This document shows positions 52,322-61,862 of a stretch of DNA of 64,000 nucleotides, piece after piece. Position 1 is the stretch's first letter. Each line of letters starts with the position of its first letter. The stretch comes from CAYRYU01 sp964428355 (GTDB lineage: Bacteria; Muiribacteriota; Ozemobacteria; Ozemobacterales; Ozemobacteraceae), in assembly GCA_964428355.1 (NCBI GenBank), contig CAYRYU010000008.1, positions 62,001-126,000 of the forward strand, given 5' to 3'. The notes under the pieces are model-generated. The model worked only from the letters and a program-made list of their open reading frames with translations. It was not told the DNA's origin and searched no databases. A program made the position numbers and the translations under genes.

Positions 52322-55060
52322 ATGTCAGGAAGGATATCTGCACGGTCCTTTCCGGTTTTCCATACACCCCGCACGGGTTCCATGACCTTCGTGGCCGTTG
52401 TCATGGGGATAATCTTTTTCATGCTGGTTTCGGCGCTGCTCCACTTTCTTTCCGGAGAGAAAGACCAGGTCATCCAGGTCATCGGGAGGAAACAGGCCGA
52501 GACCCTTGCCCTGACAGGAATCGACTGGGCTGACCAGGCGCTCCGTGTCGGGCGTTGGTATCAAAAGCCTTTTGGCGAGCCCAATAAGACGGGGGAAGGA
52601 CGTCCCACCTCCGGGAAGTACGTTTTCAGTCCCTTCGGACCGGACGAGGGCAAAGTGACGGTCGTGTGCGAGGACGTCGCTTCGAAGGACCACCCTCCGC
52701 TCTGGAACATGCAGCAGCTGTGGCTCCTGCACCACATCAACGTCTACTCCCTCGGCGAATTCAAGGGGTTCAAGTGCCTTGTCTCCGGAAGGTTCATCAT
52801 GTCTCCTGAGCCCGCCCTGAACGACTGGACCACCGATGGGGCGATCTTTTCCGATCGTGCGGCCCAGGACGGGGTGACGGTCGTTCCATTTCCCAAGACG
52901 AGTTCCCGGTATTCCCTCAAGGAAGTCAAGACCGATGTGGGGAAAAACGTCGATATGAACACGGTCCTCGCAATCATCGAGGACGAGAGTGGAAACTCCA
53001 TGGAACTCCTTGCCCCTTGTGCCGGAAAGATGAAGGACGTTTCTGCCGTCCTGGGCGGGCGGTATGAAGGGGGCGTAGCTTACGGAACCATCCAGAAGCA
53101 GCCCGGGGTCGACACTCCCGGTTATTCCATGAGAACCCTAAAAAGGATGGTGCGGGTTACCCGCATTGGGTCGAGCCCCTGGAAAGACCTCGACATCGAG
53201 TCTTTCAGCGATCGCCGCATCCTTTCGAATTACATCAGCATGCTTTCCCCGGCCTACGTGATGAACTTCTCTGCCCACGAAGACCTCATGAGTGCCATCG
53301 AGGCAAACAAGGACAACCCGCTTGGCCCGAAGATCTCGCCGGAGGAGTTTTTGAAGAGATTCCCCGCCAACGTCACTTGGAACTCCCGGAACCGCGCCGA
53401 AAACGAGTTTTTGCGGGAATTCCTGCAAAACTTCGCCACAACCAATGTCAAGGATCTGCCAGGAGCACTTTCCCAGACGGAATGGAAGCTGGATCACGAA
53501 AACCGGGATTTCCCCCCCAATCTCCAGGCCGGGCTCCGGGGATACGGCCTCGACCCTTACCAGCTGGCATTTACCGCACCCAAGAAAAACGACCTGTTTC
53601 AAACCCCGGTCAATTTCAATGGGGGCAAACCGGATGTCATTTCCCGCTTGTTGCCCAATTCGATGAACCTGGATACCGACCAGTTCATCGGGAAACTTTC
53701 GGAGCTCCCCGACTCTTCGAGGTGGGCGGTCTTCTCGGACTCCCCGGACGTGAAGAGCAGCTCGCGGACGGAGGACGATCGTTGCATCCAGATTGCCGTG
53801 GCGGGGAAGGGCACTGTCACGGTCACCAAGAGCCCCAAGGATTTTCTTTTCCAAGACAAGGCTGGGAAGTTCATAACCAGGGCAAAGGATGTCCTGGAGT
53901 TCGCCCGCAAATACTATTCCGACAAGAATGCTGTCATTCCCCACGAGGATACAAGGAAGGCGGAGTTCCTCGATTGGCCGTATCCCGAGCCTCCGGGCCC
54001 TCCTCCCTCAGGTGGCGGTGGCGATTGGGTTTGGATTCCAGGAAGCCCCGGAGTTCCCCCGGGACCCCCGAACATCACGACGGTTCCCGTAAAGACCGTC
54101 ACGGTGCCCTTCCCCAGCGGCGGAAACCGTGATTTCAACGACAATTCGGGCGGAATCGACGGGGGGAAAGACCTTAAGACGGTCGATGGTGTAGCCCCCA
54201 CTTCCGATTCGAGGGGAGGCAGCAATCCCGCGGGCTCCCCGGAACAGGGTGGAGCTATGAACGGAAACCCCGCCGGCGCACCGGAAAGCGCAGGCGATTC
54301 CGGGGGTGTTCCGGCCGGTATCCCCGTGAAAGACGGGCAGATCGCCGGCAATCCCGGAGGCTCCCCCGAGTCGAAAAACTCGTTGTTTCCAAAGACGCAA
54401 GCTCCGATCAAGGTTCCCACCGAGGAAAAGACCACGGTCACACCCGGAACTCCCGGAAAGGAACCAGCCAAGGGCCAATGGATCAAGGTCACGAACACCT
54501 GCGGGGGTTCCCCCACTGGTGGCGAGCAGGGTGGGAATAAGAGCGAATCCGAGGGTGGTGGTTCCGGAAGCACCCAAGGCCAGGGTAGCAACGGCAAAAC
54601 CCCCGATCCGGGATCATCGATGGACGGCAACGGACTGGATTCGAACGGCGGACCCGGAAAGTCCGAAGGCAACGGATTGGATTCCAATGGCGGGCCCGGG
54701 CAGGCAAACGGCAACGGGCTGGACTCCAACGGAGGGCCCGGAAATGCTGACGGTTACGGGAACCAGGCCGATGGCGGCCCGGGGAATGCCGATGGTCAGG
54801 GCCGCGACACAACCGGTTCAAATGGGAAAGGTACCGGCTACGGCAAGGACTCCTCAGGACCTGGCGGCTCCCAGGGAACCGGCTATTCCGCCAAGGGAAC
54901 TCCCGGGAAGGCCGATATCGAGGAAAAGGCCAAAGACAAAGGGCTCATCCATTGTCCCGGTTGTGGTGGATATCATTATCCCCCGCCCGCTCCCAGCGGC
55001 GGCGGCGGCACCTCCGGCGGCGGCGGCGGCGGAGGCGGCGGAGGCAGCGGCGGTTGCTAA
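52322..55060 (+). CDS. Giant GspK/PilX-like minor pilin with biotinyl-lipoyl-like domain and Gly-rich tail
   Basis: 912 aa, ATG 52322 with AGGAGG 6 nt upstream. After TPRTG/SMTFVAVV, a pilin helix without Glu5 (GIIFFMLVSALLHFL), comes a GspK-like region. Residues 198-258 read like a barrel-sandwich hybrid (EVKTDVGKNV, VLAIIEDESG, MELLAPCAGKM, YEGGVAYGTI), but the modifiable Lys is replaced in the E-D-x-S-G-N-S-M turn. After a ~300-residue domain the last ~300 residues are Gly/Pro/Asn/Ser-rich with DSNGGPG repeats, one CPGCG pair and a poly-Gly end. The TAA lies within the left end of the transposon next door. Usual GspK/PilX proteins are 200-330 aa. Confidence 0.82.
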   Translation: MSGRISARSFPVFHTPRTGSMTFVAVVMGIIFFMLVSALLHFLSGEKDQVIQVIGRKQAETLALTGIDWADQALRVGRWYQKPFGEPNKTGEGRPTSGKYVFSPFGPDEGKVTVVCEDVASKDHPPLWNMQQLWLLHHINVYSLGEFKGFKCLVSGRFIMSPEPALNDWTTDGAIFSDRAAQDGVTVVPFPKTSSRYSLKEVKTDVGKNVDMNTVLAIIEDESGNSMELLAPCAGKMKDVSAVLGGRYEGGVAYGTIQKQPGVDTPGYSMRTLKRMVRVTRIGSSPWKDLDIESFSDRRILSNYISMLSPAYVMNFSAHEDLMSAIEANKDNPLGPKISPEEFLKRFPANVTWNSRNRAENEFLREFLQNFATTNVKDLPGALSQTEWKLDHENRDFPPNLQAGLRGYGLDPYQLAFTAPKKNDLFQTPVNFNGGKPDVISRLLPNSMNLDTDQFIGKLSELPDSSRWAVFSDSPDVKSSSRTEDDRCIQIAVAGKGTVTVTKSPKDFLFQDKAGKFITRAKDVLEFARKYYSDKNAVIPHEDTRKAEFLDWPYPEPPGPPPSGGGGDWVWIPGSPGVPPGPPNITTVPVKTVTVPFPSGGNRDFNDNSGGIDGGKDLKTVDGVAPTSDSRGGSNPAGSPEQGGAMNGNPAGAPESAGDSGGVPAGIPVKDGQIAGNPGGSPESKNSLFPKTQAPIKVPTEEKTTVTPGTPGKEPAKGQWIKVTNTCGGSPTGGEQGGNKSESEGGGSGSTQGQGSNGKTPDPGSSMDGNGLDSNGGPGKSEGNGLDSNGGPGQANGNGLDSNGGPGNADGYGNQADGGPGNADGQGRDTTGSNGKGTGYGKDSSGPGGSQGTGYSAKGTPGKADIEEKAKDKGLIHCPGCGGYHYPPPAPSGGGGTSGGGGGGGGGGSGGC

Positions 55061-55923
55061 TTCGGGGGACGTGATACTCGATTCTTCGCTGGATTTCCCG
55101 GAAACGAGGGGGACGACCCCGCCCGGCGAGTCATTCAACTCCAATTTCACGTGGTTTCGGGCCAGGCCGGCCTCGCTTCATAGATCTTCCTACCAATGCT
55201 TCGATCTTCGCCACAAAGTCCTCATCACCCAAGGGGCGTCCGGTACGTGAATGGAGTTGGAATCGGGAACGGAATTCCCGAGAGGGTTCTTCCCTCAGGA
55301 AATCACTCCAATCTCGGACCCCGAGGTCACGCATCGGTCCGCTCTGGAAAACCCCATCCTCGATGCCGAAACGATGAGCACGCGCACTGCTCCATGGGTA
55401 GGCGAAAGGGTCTTCCGCCAGACCAGCCGCCACCGGATTTCGCTCGACGTAACGGACAGCCGACAGGAGATGAGCCTGATCCAGAAGGCAGGAGAAAAAA
55501 CGGTCTTGCCACAGAAAACCCCGCCAACCTTCCCGGAAGTTCACCATTCGGGAGTAACGACGGTGGGTTTCCCCAATTCCCTTTGCCAGAGAGGCTTCCG
55601 TCGCCGGGACTGCGATCAGGTGCACATGATTGGGCATTAGGCAGTATGCCCAGATCACTACCCCGGCTTTTTTGCACCATTCCGCCAAAAACCTCAGGTA
55701 GGCTTCATAGTCACTTGGCCCAAAGAAGGTCTGCATTCGACGATTTCCCCGCTGGGTGACATGATGGGGAAGTCCCACCCCTACCACCCTTGCCATTCTT
55801 GCCATGGGTGCCCTCCTTTTTCTTTGGCTCATAAAGAAATCACCTGAAGCCCCCCACCGGGGAAATTTTTTTTCCATGTGAACAAAAAATCGGCCCGAAA
55901 GTTCGATATCACGTCCCCCGAAT
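55060..55923. mobile_element. REP-type Y1 transposase element with terminal inverted repeats
   Basis: ATTCGGGGGACGTGATACTC (from 55060) and its inverted copy at 55904-55923 (complement ATTCGGGGGACGTGATATCG) bound an 864-bp unit holding one Y1 transposase gene. The left end shares the stop codon of the giant PilX-like gene, so insertion occurred at the very end of that gene. The first 17 bases of the two ends match exactly. Confidence 0.85.
55131..55805 (-). CDS. REP-associated tyrosine transposase (Y1_Tnp, IS200-like)
   Basis: 224 aa from ATG 55805, chosen because AGGAGGG lies a few bases upstream. The HUH motif is complete (MPNHVHL, H60 and H62), the N-terminal HHVTQRGN and the C-terminal catalytic Tyr in RYVERNPV (Tyr119) mark the RAYT branch of single-strand transposases. 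The enzyme nicks single-stranded DNA at palindromic ends. All key residues are intact, so the element could be active. It is oriented opposite to the pilin operon. Confidence 0.92.
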   Translation of the reverse strand: MARMARVVGVGLPHHVTQRGNRRMQTFFGPSDYEAYLRFLAEWCKKAGVVIWAYCLMPNHVHLIAVPATEASLAKGIGETHRRYSRMVNFREGWRGFLWQDRFFSCLLDQAHLLSAVRYVERNPVAAGLAEDPFAYPWSSARAHRFGIEDGVFQSGPMRDLGVRDWSDFLREEPSREFRSRFQLHSRTGRPLGDEDFVAKIEALVGRSMKRGRPGPKPREIGVE

Positions 55924-56046
55924 AACAGACTCCGATTCATTGATTTCAACCCGAAAAGCCAGGATGGCGCAGTCCTTGAGGGCGTCCCACCGTTTTTCGG
56001 AGGAGGCCTTGAAAACCAGTCGTGTGTCCCTGGTTTTGGAAAGGGG

Positions 56047-58830
56047 TTACCCGGGCAACGAGTGTGTCCGGTGAAGGACCAGGATAGTCACGTCATCCTC
56101 CGGAACCACGCCTTGCGAATGTGCCTCGAAGTCTCGCAACAATGACCCCATGATTCCTTTGGCGGAACGCTTCACCTGGGTGGAAATGGGAACTCGAAGG
56201 CGATCGTACCCAAAGGGAAGTCCCGATCTGTCCGATCCCTCGACAATCCCGTCGGTGTACAGAATGAGCGTCGAGTCGGGGGGAATCAGCGCTCGTTCGG
56301 GAGCCCATTTTGTGGCGAGGGAAATTCCCATGGGCCGGCAGGGTTTCCCCAGTTCTTGTACCGGTCCATCGCCGGTTCGCAGCAGCGGATACGGGTGTCC
56401 CACCGATGCCCACTCGAGAATTCCCGAAATGGGGTCGAGAATCCCAACGAAAAGCGTCATCAACCTTTTCTTCCTCAATGCTTGGTTGACCAGAAGATTC
56501 AGACGGTCGAGCAGAACGTGAAGCGGCTGGTTTTCCTTCGCGCTGAGGAAGAAAGCCGTCTTCGTCATGGCAGTCAGAATGGCCGACGGGATTCCATGGC
56601 CGGTGACATCAACGATGCCAAACAGGTACTTCCCATCGGGGCGATGCAGAACCTCAACGAAATCCCCTCCCAAATCCGATGCGGGGGAAAAGTGGAGGGC
56701 TATCTCAAACCCCGGAATCCTCGGAGGTTCAAGGGGAATCAGGCTCTCCTGGATCGCCCTGCCGAGGTTCAACTCCTTCAAGTTCCCAAGCATGTCATTG
56801 AAAGCTTCCCCTAACCGGCCCAATTCATCTTTTCCCAGCGATGGAAGCGGATGTTGGAACTCCTTTCGTCCGAGTCTGGATACTCCCTGGGACAAAATCG
56901 AAACCGGCGCCAAAATCGACCCTGAAACGATTGATGAAAAGAGAAGAGCCAGCAGCACCGTGGTCAGGCACAGAAACCAGAGTGCCCACTTCAACCTCGA
57001 GATCTTCAGTAGAACGGAGGCAATCTCCGTCCTGGTGACGAAACATAGTCCGGGAATCCTCATGCTCGGATAAGCGGTGATGAGTATCGGTCGGCGGTTT
57101 TCGTGGCAAACCTGATGAACTGGAAGAAGACGTTGGAGCGATTGGGAAACCATGGCTTTGGGAATGTCGGATCCAGGGGTTTCAGGGAACCAGGACCATG
57201 ACTCCTGGTTGAAAACAGTCATTCCCTCGAGTTTTTGTGCCCTCAGGAATGCTTTGATGTTTGCAGGTCCATGTTGGGAAAGGAAGATGGACGAGACCGG
57301 TTTTCCAGGGGAGGGAGGAAAGAAATCCCAATACCATACCAGAGGGGTTCGGCCCAGAGAGACGAAATTCAGGGCATCGGGCCGGTCGTAGATCTCATTG
57401 ATTCCGATCTTTGAGCTCCGGGCAACAGCCTGGCCAAGAGCCTCGACCCCACCCATCGAAACCCTCTTGATGCCAAGGTATCTCTCGGTCGCATTCTTGA
57501 AAAACAACTTGAGAAGATGATCGATTCTTGGGGAACCCTGAAACCCCTCAATCTTGGAACTGTTGATGTCCCGAATGTCCCCCATCGCGATCAATTCCTC
57601 CCGGGCCAGGGGCCGGATGATGTCCGCAAACTCCTCCGGAATCCCATTGCGAAGCCGGGGATGGTTGCGGCAGGCCCTGAAGAGTGAAAGCAGGCGGTCC
57701 TCCCACTTTCCGTATCGGAAATCAAGGTTTCGAAGGCAATCGAGATTCCGTTCCTGCACATCCCTTTCCAGAACCTCCTTGGCTTCACGAAAGAAACCCA
57801 TCCCAACATGCCCCAGGAGGGCTGCGGGAACGGCAACGACACACAAGAAGATCATGCGGATTCGTGATGAGATCCGGAACGAGTCGATCAGAAATCCCCC
57901 TTGCTGCCACAACCGGATCAGGATGCCCAGAAGACACAGAAGCCCAAGAGCTCCCAGAGTCTCGGGTTTCCTCCCCCGGTCGGTGGGAGGAACTCGGCGG
58001 GCCCTGAAAACCCAGAAGCCTTCCGGATGCCTCAAAATGCGGCAAAAATGGCCGTCCGTGTTGATGCTCTCAAGTCCCAAGCGAATACCCTTTGAAAGGG
58101 TGGTCCTCCAATTGTTCCAGAATCCCTTCCCTCTGCTCCACTGCCGATTCTTGGGATTGTACATTCCGAGGAATCCGGACACCTTGTACCGGCGAATCCG
58201 GGAAGAGGCCAGGTCAACTGTGGAAGGGCACGATGGCAGGTAGATGATCATACCGCTTTTTCTTGGCCCCCTCTTCCACATAAGGAACGAGGAAGAATCG
58301 TTGCCCAACTCAACGGGACATCCCTGATAGAACAGCAGGATACGGGGGACAAAGGATTGCCCGAACGCGGAACGGAAAAGGTTGGAGTACCTGCTCTGAA
58401 TCTGATTCTCAACCAGCTCATCCCAGAGTTTCTGGAAGACATTCCTGCTGGAAACGCGCCCCCATGAAAGAGGCCGGAGCCGTCCTTCAAGATCGAAAAC
58501 GCCGATCTGCACGGGCATGATCCGGGGGAAAACATTCCGAACCCTCTGAAGATCACCTCCCTGAAAGTCACGCTTTTCAAGAAAGGCGAAGAGGGTTTCG
58601 AAATTTCGGAACAGAATCTCGCGCGGGGAGTTCTTGAAGAAGAAAACCCGGATTTCCCGGTCAAGTGTTTCCTCGAGAGCCTTGGCCCGGGCACGCTCAT
58701 CTTCCCTGGTGACGTTCAAGAACAGGTTGAGCGCAAAGACGATGGGAACGATGAGCAGGAGGATGAACTCAGCGATGGCCACAACCCTGCCCATCAAGGG
58801 AGGGGTTTGGCAGCCGGGTTGGGACGTCAT
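56047..58830 (-). CDS. SpoIIE-type phosphatase receptor (7TM-free, HAMP-like), paralogue 1
   Basis: 927 aa, ATG 58830 overlapping the upstream paralogue by ATGA. Domain order: an N-terminal membrane helix (FILLLIVPIVFALNLFL), a large extracytoplasmic region, further hydrophobic segments (LGLLCLLGILIRLW and MIFLCVVAVPAALLG), then a last one (WALWFLCLTTVLLALLFSSIVSGSILAP), a HAMP-like linker and a SpoIIE/PP2C domain. The phosphatase keeps the metal-binding motifs (ASDLGGDFVEV, VDVTGHGIPSA, GHPYPLLR, LYTDGI, DDVTILV). It would dephosphorylate a Ser/Thr-phosphorylated STAS-type or similar partner in response to a periplasmic signal. Confidence 0.88.
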   Translation of the reverse strand: MTSQPGCQTPPLMGRVVAIAEFILLLIVPIVFALNLFLNVTREDERARAKALEETLDREIRVFFFKNSPREILFRNFETLFAFLEKRDFQGGDLQRVRNVFPRIMPVQIGVFDLEGRLRPLSWGRVSSRNVFQKLWDELVENQIQSRYSNLFRSAFGQSFVPRILLFYQGCPVELGNDSSSFLMWKRGPRKSGMIIYLPSCPSTVDLASSRIRRYKVSGFLGMYNPKNRQWSRGKGFWNNWRTTLSKGIRLGLESINTDGHFCRILRHPEGFWVFRARRVPPTDRGRKPETLGALGLLCLLGILIRLWQQGGFLIDSFRISSRIRMIFLCVVAVPAALLGHVGMGFFREAKEVLERDVQERNLDCLRNLDFRYGKWEDRLLSLFRACRNHPRLRNGIPEEFADIIRPLAREELIAMGDIRDINSSKIEGFQGSPRIDHLLKLFFKNATERYLGIKRVSMGGVEALGQAVARSSKIGINEIYDRPDALNFVSLGRTPLVWYWDFFPPSPGKPVSSIFLSQHGPANIKAFLRAQKLEGMTVFNQESWSWFPETPGSDIPKAMVSQSLQRLLPVHQVCHENRRPILITAYPSMRIPGLCFVTRTEIASVLLKISRLKWALWFLCLTTVLLALLFSSIVSGSILAPVSILSQGVSRLGRKEFQHPLPSLGKDELGRLGEAFNDMLGNLKELNLGRAIQESLIPLEPPRIPGFEIALHFSPASDLGGDFVEVLHRPDGKYLFGIVDVTGHGIPSAILTAMTKTAFFLSAKENQPLHVLLDRLNLLVNQALRKKRLMTLFVGILDPISGILEWASVGHPYPLLRTGDGPVQELGKPCRPMGISLATKWAPERALIPPDSTLILYTDGIVEGSDRSGLPFGYDRLRVPISTQVKRSAKGIMGSLLRDFEAHSQGVVPEDDVTILVLHRTHSLPG

Positions 58831-61568
58831 AAACTGTCCCCCCGCGTCTTTTCGCGCTTGATGGCCAGAAAGGATATGTCATCGGGTAGCGCCCGCCCTC
58901 CCGCGTGCTGGAGAACCCCCTTTTGGATGACTTCGCACAGGGAGGCTGAACCCCAAAGTCCCTGATTTCTCATGGTTTCGACGAGCAGGCTGTAACCGAA
59001 CGGTCGGTTATCGGAGTCTGGGATCTCGACCAAACCATCAGTATAGAGGAACAGGAGGTCGCCAGGATCCAGGTGAAACGGAATCCCTTCCCCAAATGAC
59101 TGGTTATCCTTGATCCCCAGCGGATATCGGGGATAGCCCAGGAACTCCCCTTCGCCCGAACTCCCCTTCCAAAGAAGGGGATACGGGTTTCCCCCGGGGA
59201 AAACGCGGCCATCATGAGTCACCGGGTCGAGAATCCCGAGGGAGAAAGTCATCATTGCTCTTTTCCTGGACACTTTGCACAGAGCCATGTTCAGCTTGGG
59301 CAGCAGGTCCTGAACGGTTCCATTCTCTGAAAAATGCAGGAAAACGAGCGCTTTTGCCATGGCCATGATCAGGGCCGAGCCAACGCCGTGGCCTGCCACG
59401 TCCCCAACCAGGAACACGAGGCTTCCTGAGTTAGTTTTCACGACATCAACGTAGTCTCCTCCGATTGCCTGGGATCGAAGGAACCTCATCTCAAGCGAGT
59501 ATCCCGGCCAACTCGGGAGCTGCGCTGGAATGAGAGCCTCCTGGAGGAGGCTCGCGGCATCGAGTTCTCCCGCGGTTTCGAGGATATGATTGAAGGTCTG
59601 GGCGAGCAGGCCCAATTCATCCTTCCCGGTTTCGTGAATCCGAAAGGAGCGGTCCCTGCGCTTCAGAGCCTGAATCCCACCTTCGATGGCCCTGATGGGC
59701 ATCAACAATCCCCTCGAAAGGGACCACACACCCACTCCCCCCGTCATCAACGCAAGAAAAACTCCCCACAACAACATCCGTTCGAAGGACTTCATCCCCT
59801 CGAGGATCCGGGTTTCCGGAGCACATGCCACCAGATCGAACCCCGCCAGGTTTTTCCCCGGAATCCCTGTTGCAACATATCTTTCACCCCGAAGGATCAT
59901 CTTCCGGGTTTGTTGCTCGCCGGTCGACGCAATCGCTCCACAAAGGATGTCGAACCCCATCGCCACCTTTCGCCAGGGGTACCATACTCGGTTGGACCGG
60001 GAACGGGCGAGGAAAAAATCCTTTCGCGGTTGGATCAAACGCTTGTTTACATAGAGCTCTTCCCAGTTCAGATGTGGACACGAAATGAGAAAATAACCCC
60101 CGACTTCGTTCCGGGATTGGTCTCCGAAGAACGAATAATTGTAGTAAAACTGGCTTCCAATCCGGTATTGAACGGTCCTTCCGGGAATGGATTCCTGGAA
60201 GAACAGCCCGAACTCGGGATCGAAAACGAGATCGTAGGCTAGCCGATCCTGTGGACTGAGAAAGGTCTCCACCGGCCGGCCAAGGTGTTTTGCCAGAACT
60301 TTTTTTGCAACCAGTTCCTGGAGATTTTCGGCTCCCGGGTCTTTCCCCTCTGATTGTGAGGAAAACAGGAATCTTCCATCCCAGCCACAAGCGGTAACGA
60401 AGAAAAGATGCCCACGTTTCTTCAGACGGTTCAGGAGTCTGCACAAGCGGTTCCATCTGCCGTATCTCAAATCGGGAAGACGGGACAGCTTCTCCAGACG
60501 TTTTTTGGCGAACCGTTCCTCCAGGCGGAACTGCTCGTCGAATGCCATGAGAGCGTTTCCCGTTTCCCTTTCCCATTCGTCCATGAGGATCCGTTTTTTC
60601 CCGGAAAGGACATTCATGGCGAAAATTCCTACGGAGAGGAGGGGGACCATCAGGAGGTAGAAAATGAACGCGAAGAGGCGCAACCTCAAGGACCAGTTGA
60701 CGTTTCTCGAGGCAATGAAATGGAGAGCGGTGCAAAAAATCAGAAGGAAGGCCGAAAATCCATGAATCCAGGAAAGAAATGACGGATGAACGTACCGGGG
60801 AAGTCCTTTCTCGAGGCACACGGCAACATTCCCTTTGAAGAGCCTGAAGACGGCCACCTTGGAGTCCATCTGGAGGATGAGGGAGGGTGCTCCCCCCGCC
60901 GAGGTCTGAAACCGCCTCACCCAATCCGGTCCGAGGTCCGGGTGGCTCCAGGAACGTCTTCTCTCCGGGTCAAAAACACCCCCCACCATGTCGCCACGAC
61001 GTTTAAACCGACGCAGGACCGTTGCGATCCTTTCCAGGAGCTCAGGTGAACGACAAATGCCCAGACGGATTCCAGGGGAGGCGGGGGTGGCCGGATCCGG
61101 GACATCCACCCCCCAAACCAGCCATGCCGGCCGGTTTTCCCATCGTACCTCGATGGGAATTCCTGGGCACCTGGCGAATTGGATCGGGTCGAACTTCCAC
61201 CCGAAGGAATCCTGCCACCGGGCCTGGGTTTCCTCCGAAGGCCGTTTCCCGGAAGCCAGGAACTCCCGCAAGTGAACCAGCTCAATATACCGGATACCGG
61301 TGGTTCCTGATGACAGAATATGGAACCACGGCGGTTGGAGTCCCTTCGGCAACGCTCCGTTCTTGGTCTTCGCGAACCAATCAGTCAGGAATGCATCTTC
61401 GGATGATTCGGAGATGATTTCCTGAAGCCCGGTTTTCAATGTGTTTTGAGCTTGCCGGCAAAGGTTTTCCCGGTGGATCTGAAAAGCCAGAGAAGCGGCC
61501 GATCCCGCCAGGATACATGGAACGACCGTGAAAAGAAGCCATCTCGAGATGCTCTGGAATCCGTTCAT
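58827..61568 (-). CDS. SpoIIE-type phosphatase receptor, paralogue 2
   Basis: 913 aa, ATG 61568. Same plan as the next gene: N-terminal helix (LLFTVVPCILAGSAASLAF), extracytoplasmic sensor, central hydrophobic segments (AFLLIFCTALHFI; LRLFAFIFYLLMVPLLSVGIF), a late segment (LLWGVFLALMTGGVGVWSLS), HAMP-like helix and SpoIIE phosphatase (GGDYVDVVKT, VGDVAGHGVGSALI, GGNPYPLLW, FLYTDGLVE, DDISFLAI). All catalytic acids are present. Its start has no good ribosome site and overlaps a small upstream frame, suggesting translational coupling. The two paralogues probably form a regulated pair or heteromer. Confidence 0.88.
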   Translation of the reverse strand: MNGFQSISRWLLFTVVPCILAGSAASLAFQIHRENLCRQAQNTLKTGLQEIISESSEDAFLTDWFAKTKNGALPKGLQPPWFHILSSGTTGIRYIELVHLREFLASGKRPSEETQARWQDSFGWKFDPIQFARCPGIPIEVRWENRPAWLVWGVDVPDPATPASPGIRLGICRSPELLERIATVLRRFKRRGDMVGGVFDPERRRSWSHPDLGPDWVRRFQTSAGGAPSLILQMDSKVAVFRLFKGNVAVCLEKGLPRYVHPSFLSWIHGFSAFLLIFCTALHFIASRNVNWSLRLRLFAFIFYLLMVPLLSVGIFAMNVLSGKKRILMDEWERETGNALMAFDEQFRLEERFAKKRLEKLSRLPDLRYGRWNRLCRLLNRLKKRGHLFFVTACGWDGRFLFSSQSEGKDPGAENLQELVAKKVLAKHLGRPVETFLSPQDRLAYDLVFDPEFGLFFQESIPGRTVQYRIGSQFYYNYSFFGDQSRNEVGGYFLISCPHLNWEELYVNKRLIQPRKDFFLARSRSNRVWYPWRKVAMGFDILCGAIASTGEQQTRKMILRGERYVATGIPGKNLAGFDLVACAPETRILEGMKSFERMLLWGVFLALMTGGVGVWSLSRGLLMPIRAIEGGIQALKRRDRSFRIHETGKDELGLLAQTFNHILETAGELDAASLLQEALIPAQLPSWPGYSLEMRFLRSQAIGGDYVDVVKTNSGSLVFLVGDVAGHGVGSALIMAMAKALVFLHFSENGTVQDLLPKLNMALCKVSRKRAMMTFSLGILDPVTHDGRVFPGGNPYPLLWKGSSGEGEFLGYPRYPLGIKDNQSFGEGIPFHLDPGDLLFLYTDGLVEIPDSDNRPFGYSLLVETMRNQGLWGSASLCEVIQKGVLQHAGGRALPDDISFLAIKREKTRGDSL

Positions 61569-61660
61569 GGAAAGGTCCGGGCCAGCTTCCCATCCGGTTC
61601 AAGGCCCCAGAGACCATGGCAGAAGGTTGACAATCCAGGGGATGCGACGATTCGGAACAT
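61565..61660 (-). CDS. Possible 31-aa coupling ORF upstream of paralogue 2
   Basis: ATG 61660 to a TGA overlapping the paralogue 2 ATG as ATGA. The peptide ends GLWGLEPDGKLARTFP. It lacks its own ribosome site, so it may be a decayed remnant or a coupling leader. The same frame continues upstream beyond a single stop codon with further protein-like sequence, which could mean a pseudogene. Confidence 0.3.
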   Translation of the reverse strand: MFRIVASPGLSTFCHGLWGLEPDGKLARTFP

Positions 61661-61831
61661 CGGGTTGAATCAAGGATATCCGTTCAAAGTTTTCCCAATG
61701 ATATCCACCCCCCCGAGGAATTTCAAACCTTGCCGGTCCCATCGCTGTAACCAGGTGATCGAAGTTCCCCTGGATTTCATCCTTTGAGTCTTGTCATTTT
61801 TTCTGCCCTGCGAGGTCTTGCATGAATCATC

Positions 61832-61856
61832 GCGGGGGAAGGGGGCATGTCCCCGC
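61832..61856 (-). terminator. GC-rich hairpin downstream of the PP2C gene
   Basis: GCGGGG / CCCCGC with a 13-nt loop, 7 bp past the PP2C stop codon. There is no T tract, so it may instead be a mRNA-stability structure. Confidence 0.3.
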
Positions 61857-61862
61857 TGGGCA

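Noticed and set aside
54640..55060. GC-rich repeat as possible non-coding tandem array
   Set aside because: It keeps one frame, encodes the Gly-rich tail and ends with a stop at the element boundary.
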